From DASZVN01 sp035547055 (lineage in GTDB: Bacteria; Pseudomonadota; Alphaproteobacteria; Rhizobiales; Methylopilaceae): a stretch of 24,685 nt of DNA. Below the pieces are notes generated by a model. The model was not told the DNA's origin. It saw only the letters and a program-made list of their open reading frames with translations, and searched no databases. Location of the stretch: contig DASZVN010000063.1 of assembly GCA_035547055.1 (NCBI GenBank), positions 1 through 24,685 of the forward strand, in the 5' to 3' direction. Below are positions 1 to 7,241 of this stretch, piece after piece (position 1 is the stretch's first letter; each line of letters begins with the position of its first letter). The translations under genes were made by a program, and so were the position numbers.

Positions 1-83
1 CCGCGCTTGATCCCCCGCCCGGGGAACGCGATATCGTGGGCGGCCATTTCCGATCAGAGCCGCCGCGACCGAAAGGACGTTCC

Positions 84-1934
84 GTGCCTCGCACCCTGCC
101 CGTTCGCGCCACCGCCGCCGCCCTCGCCGCCGAGCCGGGGCTTGGCGAACTTCCCGAATGGGACCTCGGCGACCTCTATCCCGGCATCGAGTCCGACGCC
201 GTCGCGGCCGACCTTGCCCGCTCGGAAGCCGACGCCAAGGCTTTCGCCGAGCGCTGGCGCGGCAAGCTCGCCGCGATCGCCACGGCCAAGGACGGCCCCA
301 GCCGCTTCCTCGAAGCGGTCGAGGCCTACGAGGCGCTCGACGACCTCATGGGCAAGCTCGGCTCCTATGCCGGCCTGCTCTATTCCGGCGACACCGCCGA
401 CCCGCGCCGCGCCAAGTTCTACGGCGACGTCTCGGAGAAGCTGACGGCGGCCTCGACCCACCTCCTGTTCTTCACGCTGGAGATCAACCGGCTCGACGAC
501 GCCGTGCTCGACCGCCTCCTCGCCGACCCCAAGCTCGGCCGCTACCGGCCATGGTTCGAGGACGTCCGCAAGGAGCGGCCGCACCAGCTCGAGGACCGCA
601 TCGAGGAGCTGTTCCACGAGAAATTCGTCACCGGCCGCGGGGCGTGGAACCGGCTGTTCGACGAGACGCTGGCGGCGCTCCGCTTCGAGGTCGGCGGCGA
701 GCACCTCGCGCTCGAGCCGACGCTGAACCTCCTCCAGGAGCCGAGCGAGGCGACCCGCCACGCCGCCGCCGACGCCCTCGCCAAGGTGTTCAAGGAGAAC
801 CTCCGCACCTTCACGCTCATCACCAACACGCTCGCCAAGGACAAGGAGATCTCCGACCGCTGGCGCCATTTCGAGGACGTCGCGGACTCGCGCCATCTCG
901 CCAACCGGGTCGAGCGCGAGGTGGTCGAGGCCCTGGTCGAGGCGGTGCGCGCGTCCTATCCGCGCCTGTCGCACCGCTACTACCGGCTCAAGGCCGGCTG
1001 GTTCGGCAAGGACCGGCTGGAATATTGGGACCGCAACGCGCCGCTGCCCGAGGTCCCGCAGAAGACCATCGCCTGGCCCGAGGCGAAGGACACCGTGCTC
1101 TCGGCCTATCGCCGCTTCTCGCCCGAGATGGCCGAGATCGCCGGCCGCTTCTTCGACCGGCGCTGGATCGACGCCCCGGTGCGCCCCGGCAAGGCGCCCG
1201 GCGCCTTCGCCCACCCGACGGTGCCGTCGGCCCACCCCTACGTGCTCCTGAACTACCAGGGCAAGCCGCGGGACGTGATGACCCTCGCCCACGAGCTCGG
1301 CCACGGCGTCCACCAGGTGCTGGCGGCGCCGAACGGCCCGCTGATGGCGCCGACGCCGCTGACGCTGGCCGAGACCGCCTCGGTGTTCGGCGAGATGCTG
1401 ACCTTCCGCTCGATCCTCGCCGCCACCGAGGAGCCGGGCCAGAAGAAGGCGCTCCTCGCCGCCAAGGTCGAGGACATGATCAACACCGTGATCCGCCAGA
1501 TCGCGTTCTACAGCTTCGAGCGCAAGGTCCACCTGGAGCGGCGCGAGGCGGGCGAGCTGACCTCCGAGCGGCTCTCCGACATCTGGATCGAGGTGCAGCG
1601 CGAGAGCCTCGGGCCGGCGGTCCATCTCGGCCCCGGCTACGAGGCCTACTGGACCTATATCGGCCATTTCATCCACTCGCCGTTCTACGTCTACGCCTAT
1701 GCCTTCGGCGACTGCCTGGTGAACTCGCTCTACGCGGTCTACGAGAACGCCAGCGACGGCTTCGCCGAGCGCTATCTCGGCCTCCTCTCGGCGGGCGGCA
1801 CCAAGCACCATTCGGAGCTGCTGAAGCCCTTCGGCCTCGACGCCCGCGATCCCGCCTTCTGGCAGACCGGCCTCACCCTGATCGACCGCATGATCGGCGA
1901 GCTCGAGGCGCTGGACGAGACGGCGGCGAGCTGA
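84..1934 (+). CDS. pepF: M3-family oligoendopeptidase (PepF type)
   Basis: A cytoplasmic zinc metallopeptidase of the M3 family, which cleaves short peptides. The zinc site is plain: HELGH at residues 403-407, followed by a helix with LAETASVFGE whose Glu430 is the expected third ligand. Further on, GHFIHSPFYVYAYAFGD is the His/Tyr-rich substrate-binding segment typical of M3 enzymes. The length, 616 residues, is normal for the PepF/M3B clade. I chose the GTG at 84 because AAAGGA (72-77) stands 6 nt before it. An in-frame ATG at 36 would add 16 residues of unlikely composition and has no ribosome binding site. The gene stands alone, and its TGA lies 3 nt before an A-family repeat. Family assignment is secure; the exact substrate is unknown. 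Confidence 0.93.
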   Translation: MPRTLPVRATAAALAAEPGLGELPEWDLGDLYPGIESDAVAADLARSEADAKAFAERWRGKLAAIATAKDGPSRFLEAVEAYEALDDLMGKLGSYAGLLYSGDTADPRRAKFYGDVSEKLTAASTHLLFFTLEINRLDDAVLDRLLADPKLGRYRPWFEDVRKERPHQLEDRIEELFHEKFVTGRGAWNRLFDETLAALRFEVGGEHLALEPTLNLLQEPSEATRHAAADALAKVFKENLRTFTLITNTLAKDKEISDRWRHFEDVADSRHLANRVEREVVEALVEAVRASYPRLSHRYYRLKAGWFGKDRLEYWDRNAPLPEVPQKTIAWPEAKDTVLSAYRRFSPEMAEIAGRFFDRRWIDAPVRPGKAPGAFAHPTVPSAHPYVLLNYQGKPRDVMTLAHELGHGVHQVLAAPNGPLMAPTPLTLAETASVFGEMLTFRSILAATEEPGQKKALLAAKVEDMINTVIRQIAFYSFERKVHLERREAGELTSERLSDIWIEVQRESLGPAVHLGPGYEAYWTYIGHFIHSPFYVYAYAFGDCLVNSLYAVYENASDGFAERYLGLLSAGGTKHHSELLKPFGLDARDPAFWQTGLTLIDRMIGELEALDETAAS

Positions 1935-1937
1935 CTT

Positions 1938-2002
1938 GTAGGGTGGGCATCGGCCTTCCGATGCCCACGTCGTAGGCATGCTGCGCATGCCCACGATACG
2001 AA
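1938..2002. repeat. A-family palindromic repeat, copy A1
   Basis: It begins GTAGGGTGGGCATCGG and contains two inner palindromes, one built on GGGCATCGG/CCGATGCCC and one on GGCATGC/GCATGCCC. The right outer arm has degenerated to CCCACGATACG. It lies directly behind the peptidase stop and may act as a transcript end; that role is inference. Confidence 0.75.
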
Positions 2003-2011
2003 AGCGCGCTC

Positions 2012-2080
2012 GACCTCTCCCGCCGGGAGAGGCGAAGGAGTGCCGGCGCGCCCTTGGACCTCTCCCGGAGGGAGAGGTCC
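2012..2080. repeat. B-family palindromic repeat, copy B1
   Basis: Two consecutive hairpins: CCTCTCCCGCCGGGAGAGG at 2014-2032, and GGACCTCTCCC/GGGAGAGGTCC at 2056-2080. It abuts the A1 repeat. A related copy is at 16068-16124. Confidence 0.7.
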
Positions 2081-2187
2081 AGTCCATGCGATCCGGGCGA
2101 GCGATTGCGGGGCCGGCGATCTCGTACCATTGCCTCGCTGCGGCGGCCGGCCTATCACCCGGCGTTTCCCTCTACCGGAGCCGCCTC

Positions 2188-2892
2188 ATGCCGGACCTCT
2201 CCGCCTTCCCGATCACGCGCCGCTGGCCGGCCGAGCATCCCGACCGGCTGCAGCTCTACTCGCTGCCGACGCCGAACGGGGTGAAGGTCTCGATCATGCT
2301 GGAGGAGATCGGCCTGCCCTACGAGCCGCACGCGGTCGACATCGGCAAGAACGAGAGCTGGACGCCGGAATTCCTGTCGCTCAACCCGAACGGCAAGATC
2401 CCCGCGATCATCGATCCCGACGGCCCGGGCGGGAAGCCGATCGGCCTGTTCGAGTCGGGCGCGATCCTGCTCTATCTCTCCGACAAGACCGGCAAGCTGG
2501 TGCCGGCCGACCCGGCCAAGCGCTACGAGGCCATCCAGTGGGTGTTCTTCCAGATGGCGTTCATCGGGCCGATGTTCGGGCAGGTCGGCTTCTTCCACAA
2601 GTTCGCCGGCAAGGACATCGAGGACAAGCGGCCGCTGCAGCGCTACGTCGCCGAATCGAAGCGCCTCCTCGGCGTGCTGGAGACCCGCCTCGACGGGCGC
2701 GACTGGATCATGGGCGACTATTCGATCGCCGACGTCTCGATGCTGGGCTGGGTCCGCAACCTCGTCGGCTTCTACGGGGCTCGCGAGCTGGTCGAGTTCG
2801 ACGCGCTGAAGCGCGTCCCGGCCTGGCTGGAGCGCGGCGTCGCCCGCCCCGCGGTCGAGCGCGCGCTCAACATCCCGAAGCGGCCGGGCTGA
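2188..2892 (+). CDS. Glutathione S-transferase family protein (nu-class/YghU-like)
   Basis: A cytoplasmic two-domain GST of 234 residues. The N-terminal thioredoxin-like domain carries TPNG at 28-31, the position of the glutathione-contacting Thr/Asn in the YghU/YfcG (nu) class. It also has NGKIPAIIDPDG at about 68-79 with the cis-proline, and ES at 89-90, which binds the gamma-glutamyl group. The helical C-terminal domain has DYSIADVSMLGW, the usual N-capping box. The start ATG at 2188 has GGAG at 2177-2180, 7 nt upstream. The open frame continues upstream through repeats A1 and B1, but that part has no protein-like character. Nu-class members reduce disulfides or peroxides with glutathione; the substrate here is not known. 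It has no operon partners. Confidence 0.9.
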   Translation: MPDLSAFPITRRWPAEHPDRLQLYSLPTPNGVKVSIMLEEIGLPYEPHAVDIGKNESWTPEFLSLNPNGKIPAIIDPDGPGGKPIGLFESGAILLYLSDKTGKLVPADPAKRYEAIQWVFFQMAFIGPMFGQVGFFHKFAGKDIEDKRPLQRYVAESKRLLGVLETRLDGRDWIMGDYSIADVSMLGWVRNLVGFYGARELVEFDALKRVPAWLERGVARPAVERALNIPKRPG

Positions 2893-2934
2893 GCCAACGC
2901 CAGCCGTCCACCGTCGCCGGACGGCGCAGAGCAC

Positions 2935-3006
2935 CGATCCGGGATCCGGGGCCGAGAACGGCGTTCGCGGCCGGACCCGGATCGGGCCGCGCGCGTCCGG
3001 GATGAC
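2935..3006. repeat. E-family palindromic repeat, copy E1 (partial)
   Basis: Contains GATCCGGGATCCGGG near its left end, CCCGGATCGGG in the middle and GTCCGGGATGAC at the right. The left outer arm GTCATCCCGG present in E2 (17252-17352) is missing, so this looks truncated. It fills the gap between the GST and GNAT genes. Confidence 0.65.
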
Positions 3007-3036
3007 AGGCGGAGGCCGACCCGGCCGACAGCAGCC

Positions 3037-3577
3037 ATGACGATCGAACCCCTCGCCAACCTGCTCGCCACGTCGACCGCCCGGCTGGCGCTGGAGCCGC
3101 TGGCGGCGGCGGACGCCGGGACGCTGGCTGCGCTGACCGACGATCCGGCGATCACCGGGGCGATCTCGTTCCTCGAAGCGCCCTTCACGCGCGCGGACGC
3201 CCGGCGGCTGATCGCGGCGAACGAGTCTGCGGACGAGTGCTTCCTCGCCATCCGCCTGGGCGGCGTCCTGGCCGGCGTGATCGGCGCCCATCTGCATGGC
3301 GCGGACGAGGTCGAGATCGGCTACTGGGTCGGCACCGCCCATCACCGCCGGGGCATTGCCGGCGAAGCCGCGGCGGCGCTCTGCGCGCGCATCGCGGCCG
3401 TGCTGCCCGCGCGCACCGTCGTCGCCGAGTGCCGGCCGGACAACCACGCCTCGTGGCGCGTGCTGGAGAAGGCCGGCTTCCGCCCCACCGGCGAGCTTGG
3501 CGCAAGGCCGGGCCGGATGCGCCTGATCCTCCCCCGCGCAGCGGGGGAGGGAGACCATGCGAAGCATGGTGGAGGGG
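3037..3577 (+). CDS. GNAT acetyltransferase (RimJ/RimL type), no stop codon of its own
   Basis: Residues 1-167 form a complete RimJ/RimL-like GNAT domain that transfers acetyl from acetyl-CoA to an amine. The acetyl-CoA pyrophosphate loop is HHRRGIAGE (102-110), and the signature ECRPDNHASWRVLEKAGF is at 131-148. The fold ends with the strand RMRLILPR at about 3537. At that point a C-family repeat (3526-3577) begins, and the frame runs through it, and through the antisense of the next gene, to TAA at 5016 without a stop. The end given here is the end of the repeat, not a stop codon. Either the protein has a long junk tail or the gene is decaying. There is no good ribosome binding site at the ATG (GGAGG lies 21 nt upstream), so the start is approximate. 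The substrate is unknown. Confidence 0.7.
3526..3577 (-). repeat. C-family repeat, copy C1 (first half)
   Basis: A CCTCCCCCGCGCAGCGGGGG hairpin followed by GACCATGCGAAGCATGGTGG, the reverse of the arrangement at 13117-13230. It overlaps the last codons of the GNAT domain and carries its reading frame onward without a stop. Confidence 0.8.
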
Positions 3578-3601
3578 TACGCGGCAGCGGCTTCGGTAAA
3601 G

Positions 3602-3714
3602 AACCCCCTCCGCCTCGCTGCGCTCGGCACCTCCCCCGCACGCAAGTCGAGCCTGCTCGACTTGCGATCCTGGATGGCGAACTCGCGAACACGCGAGTTC
3701 GCACAGGGAAGGAT
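3602..3714 (-). repeat. C-family repeat, second half, with a nested two-hairpin insert
   Basis: CCCCCTCCGCCTCGCTGCGC...CACCTCCCCC is the reverse complement of the second half of C3/C4. In C3/C4 the apical loop of the CCTCCCC/GGGGAGG hairpin is a few bases (TGAAAC). Here that loop holds about 65 nt (3640-3704): hairpin GCAAGTCGAG-CCTG-CTCGACTTGC (3642-3665), a 12-nt spacer, and hairpin CGAACTCGCG-AACA-CGCGAGTTCG (3678-3701). A similar insert sits in the D-family copy at 10000-10066. Confidence 0.75.
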
Positions 3715-3726
3715 CAGCCGACGCAG

Positions 3727-4947
3727 CTATTCGAGGCTCTGCCCCTTGGTGTCGGCGAGGGTGGGCAGCGGGGTGTCGGGGCGGCCGTAGTCGGGCTGCA
3801 TCGGGTAGGACATGATCTCCTTGTTGTAGAGCTTGCCGCTGGCGTCCTTCTCGACCCGGCGGATCCAGACGTTCTGGATCAGGTTGCGGGTGCGGGGGTC
3901 GACCTTCAGCGGGCCGCGGATGTCCTCCCACGTCATGCCCTTGGCGGCGGCCATGGCGGCGTCGCCGTCCTTCCTGCCGTGGGTCGCGGCGATCATGTGG
4001 TAGAGCATCGCCATGCCGGCGGTGGCGTCGGCGTGGTACGGGTTGGCGATCGCGCTCGGGAACAGCCCGGCCAGCGCCGCCTTGAAGTCGTCGTTCTCCT
4101 TGTTCTTGTGCGCGGACGAATAATAGAAGTCGGAGATCAGCCCGTTCACGACGTCGCCGAAGCGCGGCAGGTCGTGCTCGTTGGTCTCGCCCTGGCCGAG
4201 ATAGGGCAGCGTCTTGCGGAGCCCGCTGTTGTTGTAGGCGGTGAGGAACTGGAAGGTGGCGCCGGCGCCGGGCAGGAAGCCGAACATCGCCTGGGCATGC
4301 GCGGACGCCGCGCGCTGGATGTAGGGCACGTAGTCGCTGGTCGAGAGCGGCATCCGGATCTTGGCGAGGACCTTGCCGCCGTTCTTCTCGAAGGTGTTGT
4401 CGAACGCCTTCTCGGCGTCCCAGCCGGGGCCGTAGTCGGCGACCACCGAGACGATGGTCTTGTAGCCCTGGTTCAGCGCGTAGAGCGCCTCGGGCGCCGA
4501 GATCTGGGCGACAGTGTCGCTGGAGCGGAGATAGTAGGGCGACTTGTCGACGATGTTCGAGGTCGAGGCGGTGAAGATGATGGTCGGCATCTTCGCCGCG
4601 GTGATCAGCGGCGCCACCGCGAGGGCGTTCGGCGTGTAGACGAAGCCGATGAGATACTGCACGCCCTCCTTGACGATCAGCTCCTGGGCCAGCGCGCGGG
4701 CCTTCAGCGGGTCGGGCCCGGGAAGGTCGCGCTCGATGATCTCGACCTTGTGGCCGTCGACGACGTCGCCGTGGAGCTTGAGATAGGCGGCGATGCCCTC
4801 GTGCCAGCTCACGCCGAACAGGGAGGCGGGCCCCGACAGCGGCGCGATCATGCCGACCTTCACGACGTCCTCGGCCCTGGCCGCCGGCGCCGCCGCCAGC
4901 GCGGCCGCGGCGAGCGCCGCGGCGATGAGTTGAGTGCGCTTCCCCAT
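3727..4947 (-). CDS. ABC transporter substrate-binding protein, branched-chain amino acid (LivK) type
   Basis: A periplasmic type I solute-binding protein of 406 residues. It opens with a signal peptide: MGKRTQ, then an Ala/Leu-rich core and a likely cleavage site APAARA|ED near residue 25. The mature start VVKVGMIAPLSGPASLFG is the hallmark of the LivK/Peripla_BP_6 family. GHKVEIIERD, then lobes containing YLIGFVYTPNALAVAPLI and MPTIIFTASTSN, follow in the usual order. ATG 4947 was chosen because it directly precedes the signal peptide and AAGGGGA lies upstream; upstream codons add 25 basic, non-signal residues. No permease or ATPase gene is nearby, so it is an orphan binding protein. Relatives in this order often bind aromatic acids or amides rather than branched-chain amino acids; the ligand cannot be read from the sequence. 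Confidence 0.9.
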   Translation of the reverse strand: MGKRTQLIAAALAAAALAAAPAARAEDVVKVGMIAPLSGPASLFGVSWHEGIAAYLKLHGDVVDGHKVEIIERDLPGPDPLKARALAQELIVKEGVQYLIGFVYTPNALAVAPLITAAKMPTIIFTASTSNIVDKSPYYLRSSDTVAQISAPEALYALNQGYKTIVSVVADYGPGWDAEKAFDNTFEKNGGKVLAKIRMPLSTSDYVPYIQRAASAHAQAMFGFLPGAGATFQFLTAYNNSGLRKTLPYLGQGETNEHDLPRFGDVVNGLISDFYYSSAHKNKENDDFKAALAGLFPSAIANPYHADATAGMAMLYHMIAATHGRKDGDAAMAAAKGMTWEDIRGPLKVDPRTRNLIQNVWIRRVEKDASGKLYNKEIMSYPMQPDYGRPDTPLPTLADTKGQSLE

Positions 4948-5076
4948 GCCTCGTCCCCTTTTCGGCAGCCGGCCGCGGCCGGCCCCGTTCCCGTGATGTT
5001 GCGGGTCGCAACCTGATGCCATCGCGGCGCCGCCGCAACCGTTCTTTGCGGCGGCGAAAGGCGCACGGGCGGGACG

Positions 5077-5391
5077 CTAGCGAGGGGGGACGGGCGCGTT
5101 GTTCGGCACCACGATCGGCACGCAGCGATAGCCGACGAAGCACTGGCGCCGGTTGCGGGTGGCGATATAGGCCGGCTGGGTGGTGAGGCTGGTGGCGCAG
5201 AAGCCGCCGTCGCGGACATAGCGGTCGTAGATGTCGGGGCCGCCGGTGGTCATGACCACGGCACCCCGGGCGCTGACCAGCGCCTTGGCCTGGCCGCAGC
5301 TCAGCGCGAGGCTGTCGGGGCGGCGGCCCTGGGCCTCGGCCGCGGTCGCGGCGCCGAGCGTCAGCAGGACGACGAGCAGGAGCTTGTTCAT
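5077..5391 (-). CDS. Small secreted Cys4 protein of unknown function
   Basis: A 104-residue protein with a clear signal peptide (MNKLLLVVLLTLGAATAAEA, cleavage near residue 20), so it is exported. The mature part is about 84 residues with four cysteines (32, 65, 84, 90) in SCGQ, GGFCATS and RQCFVGYRCVP. The motif ARGAVVMTTGGPDIYDRYV precedes the second cysteine. From memory, similar short periplasmic proteins occur across Hyphomicrobiales, but no function is established. The four cysteines could form two disulfides. The ATG at 5391 has AAAGG 7 nt upstream. It lies behind and co-directional with nothing close, and diverges from the imelysin gene across 131 bp. Confidence 0.8.
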   Translation of the reverse strand: MNKLLLVVLLTLGAATAAEAQGRRPDSLALSCGQAKALVSARGAVVMTTGGPDIYDRYVRDGGFCATSLTTQPAYIATRNRRQCFVGYRCVPIVVPNNAPVPPR

Positions 5392-5522
5392 GGCGATGCC
5401 TTTCCGGCGGGCGGCTCGCTTGCCGCAGGCCGCTCCGCCCGTCTAGTGTGCCGCAGCCTCAGCAACGCGCCAATGCCGCCCGCCGTTGCAGGCGCCGGCG
5501 CGGACGAGGAGGGAGGCGCAGC

Positions 5523-6854
5523 ATGCGGCGGCCTCACGCCCCGGTCGCGCCGTCCTGCCGATGGTATCCTGCCGGGCGCGCGCGCAACGTCACGAATCCG
5601 CCACCGGCCGCGAGGCCCCGCCACCGCCTCGTCGCGGTCGGCACGATGCTGGCCGCGCTGGCGCTGGTCCGTCCCGCCGAGGCCGCGGCGGTGCCGTCGG
5701 CGCAGGAGATCGTGACCACGGAGGCCGGCATCGCCGCGGCGATGTACGGCGACGCGCTCGCCGCCGGAGAAACCCTCCGCCGCAGCGTCCTCGCCTTCCT
5801 CGCCGAGCCGAGCGCCCCGATGCTCGACGCCGCCCGCGCCGCCTGGATCGCCGCGCGCGAGCCCTACGAGATGGCGGCGAGCCTCGGCTTCGCCAGCCCG
5901 CGGACCGCGGCCTGGCAGCGCCGGGTCGACGCCTGGCCGATCGAGCCGGGGCTGATCGACTATACCGCCGCGCCCGCCCGCACCGGCGAGAACCCGTTCG
6001 CCCATGCCGACGTGATCGGCCGCCGCGCGATCACGATCGGCGGCCGCACGGTGATGGCCGACGAGATCGACCGCCGCCTCCTCGCCGCGCTCCAGGACGC
6101 CGACGGCATCCCGACCAATGTCGCGGCCGGCTACCACGTCGTCGAGTTCCTCTTGTGGGGCGAGGGCGGCCGCCGCCCGGCGGGCGACTATGCGCGCGAC
6201 GCCTGCGCCCACGACGACTGCGGGCGCCGGCGCGCCTATCTCAGGCTCGCGACGGACCTCCTGGTCGAGGATCTCGGCCGGATCGCCACCGACTGGGCGG
6301 CGGGCGGCAGCGCGCGGGCGGCGCTCCTCGCCGAGCCGCCGGCGCAGGCCCTGGCCGCGCTCTTCACCGCGTTCGGCGACGAGTCGTTCCAGAGCCTTGC
6401 CGGCGAGCGGCTGAAGCTGTCGCTGGTCCTGCACGACGACGATGCCGCCGAGGACTGCTTCTCCGGCGCCGCCGCCGCCGATTTCGTCGCCGCCGAGCGC
6501 GGCCTCGCGGCGCTCTATCGCGGCCATTATCGCAGCGCCCGCGGCGCCGTCGTCGCCGGTCCCGGCATCGCCGCCCTCGGCGCGGCGCGCGCCCCGGACC
6601 AGGCCGCCGCGGTCGAGGCGGCGATGACCGCGGCGGCGGAGGCGCTCGAAGCCATCGCCGCCGCCGCGGAGTCCGCCGGCGGCTATGGCCGCCTCATCGC
6701 GCCGCGCAACGCGGCCGGGAGCCGGCTGATCGGGCGCGGGATCCATGCCCTTTTCGTGCAGGCCCGCGCCGGCGAGAGCCTCGCCAAGACGCTCGGCGTC
6801 GAGACCCGGGTCGAGGGCGGCGACCGCCTCGCCGCACCGCCGCCGCCCCGGTAG
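5523..6854 (+). CDS. Imelysin family protein (peptidase M75 / IrpA-like)
   Basis: An exported protein of 443 residues in the imelysin (M75, iron-regulated protein A) family. The two family signatures are intact: the GxHxxE motif GYHVVEFLLWG at 203-213, and HDDDAAEDCFS at 304-314. ATG 5523 has GGAGG (5512-5516) 6 nt upstream. The N-terminus is an unusually long, Arg/Pro-rich n-region of about 36 residues before the hydrophobic core LVAVGTMLAALALV and a likely AEA cut near 54-55. A shorter start at ATG 5646 would give only the core and lacks a good ribosome binding site. Relatives are linked to iron uptake and often travel with a DUF1111 thiol oxidoreductase or EfeUB; none is here, and no Fur or Irr box is visible in the 131-bp divergent gap. 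Peptidase activity is doubtful for much of the family. Confidence 0.88.
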   Translation: MRRPHAPVAPSCRWYPAGRARNVTNPPPAARPRHRLVAVGTMLAALALVRPAEAAAVPSAQEIVTTEAGIAAAMYGDALAAGETLRRSVLAFLAEPSAPMLDAARAAWIAAREPYEMAASLGFASPRTAAWQRRVDAWPIEPGLIDYTAAPARTGENPFAHADVIGRRAITIGGRTVMADEIDRRLLAALQDADGIPTNVAAGYHVVEFLLWGEGGRRPAGDYARDACAHDDCGRRRAYLRLATDLLVEDLGRIATDWAAGGSARAALLAEPPAQALAALFTAFGDESFQSLAGERLKLSLVLHDDDAAEDCFSGAAAADFVAAERGLAALYRGHYRSARGAVVAGPGIAALGAARAPDQAAAVEAAMTAAAEALEAIAAAAESAGGYGRLIAPRNAAGSRLIGRGIHALFVQARAGESLAKTLGVETRVEGGDRLAAPPPPR

Positions 6855-7090
6855 CGCCGCCGCCGGAACGGCCTGCAGGCGTAAACCCGTCGCGCCCGCG
6901 ATTCGAGCCCGATTCGCTTCCCCGGAAAAGGCCGGCCCAGGAGCCCGGGCGGTGGCCGCAAGGCGGCTTCGCCTCGGCCCAGCCGGGGCGGAAGCTCGCC
7001 CTCTGCGTCGAGATCGCCCGCGAGGTCTGGGGCGCGGTGCAGCGCGGGCATGAACGCCCTATGGCGTGGCCTCATCGGGCGCGGCGCGGT
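6855..7090. other. Non-coding stretch without recognisable content
   Basis: GC-rich spacer between the imelysin stop and repeat C2. It holds a small hairpin (GGCCGCAAGGCGGC region, about 6954-6970) but no gene with protein-like translation on either strand, no tRNA and no clear promoter. Confidence 0.5.
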
Positions 7091-7144
7091 TCCTCCCCCG
7101 CGTCAGCGGGGGAGGGGGACCATGCGAAGCATGGTGGAGGGGGC
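7091..7144 (-). repeat. C-family repeat, copy C2
   Basis: CCTCCCCCGCGTCAGCGGGG hairpin followed by GACCATGCGAAGCATGGTGG, same orientation as C1. Only the first half of the composite is present; 40 bp later an A-family half-copy follows. Confidence 0.8.
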
Positions 7145-7184
7145 CGCCGCGCGACCGCCGGCCCCGGCGCGTGACGACGAAAGA

Positions 7185-7224
7185 CGTGGGCAAGCTGCGC
7201 TCGCCCACCCTACAAAGCTACGAA
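7185..7224. repeat. A-family palindromic repeat, copy A2 (half)
   Basis: CGTGGGCAAGCTGCGCTCG followed by CCCACCCTAC matches the right half of A4 (13786-13850). It lies just downstream of the stop of the leftward ThDP-enzyme gene and may end its transcript. Confidence 0.7.
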
Positions 7225-7241
7225 GGCGGGTCGCCCGGCCG

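Noticed and set aside
54..2087. Long leftward open frame opposite the M3 peptidase
   Set aside because: It is antisense to a secure gene, its translation is low-complexity (Leu/Arg/Gly/Glu-rich) with no family resemblance, and such frames are expected at this GC content.
3727..4947. Assigning an aromatic-acid ligand to the orphan binding protein to link it with the hpa cluster
   Set aside because: No ligand-specific residues can be read with confidence and more than 2 kb with unrelated genes separates it from the cluster.
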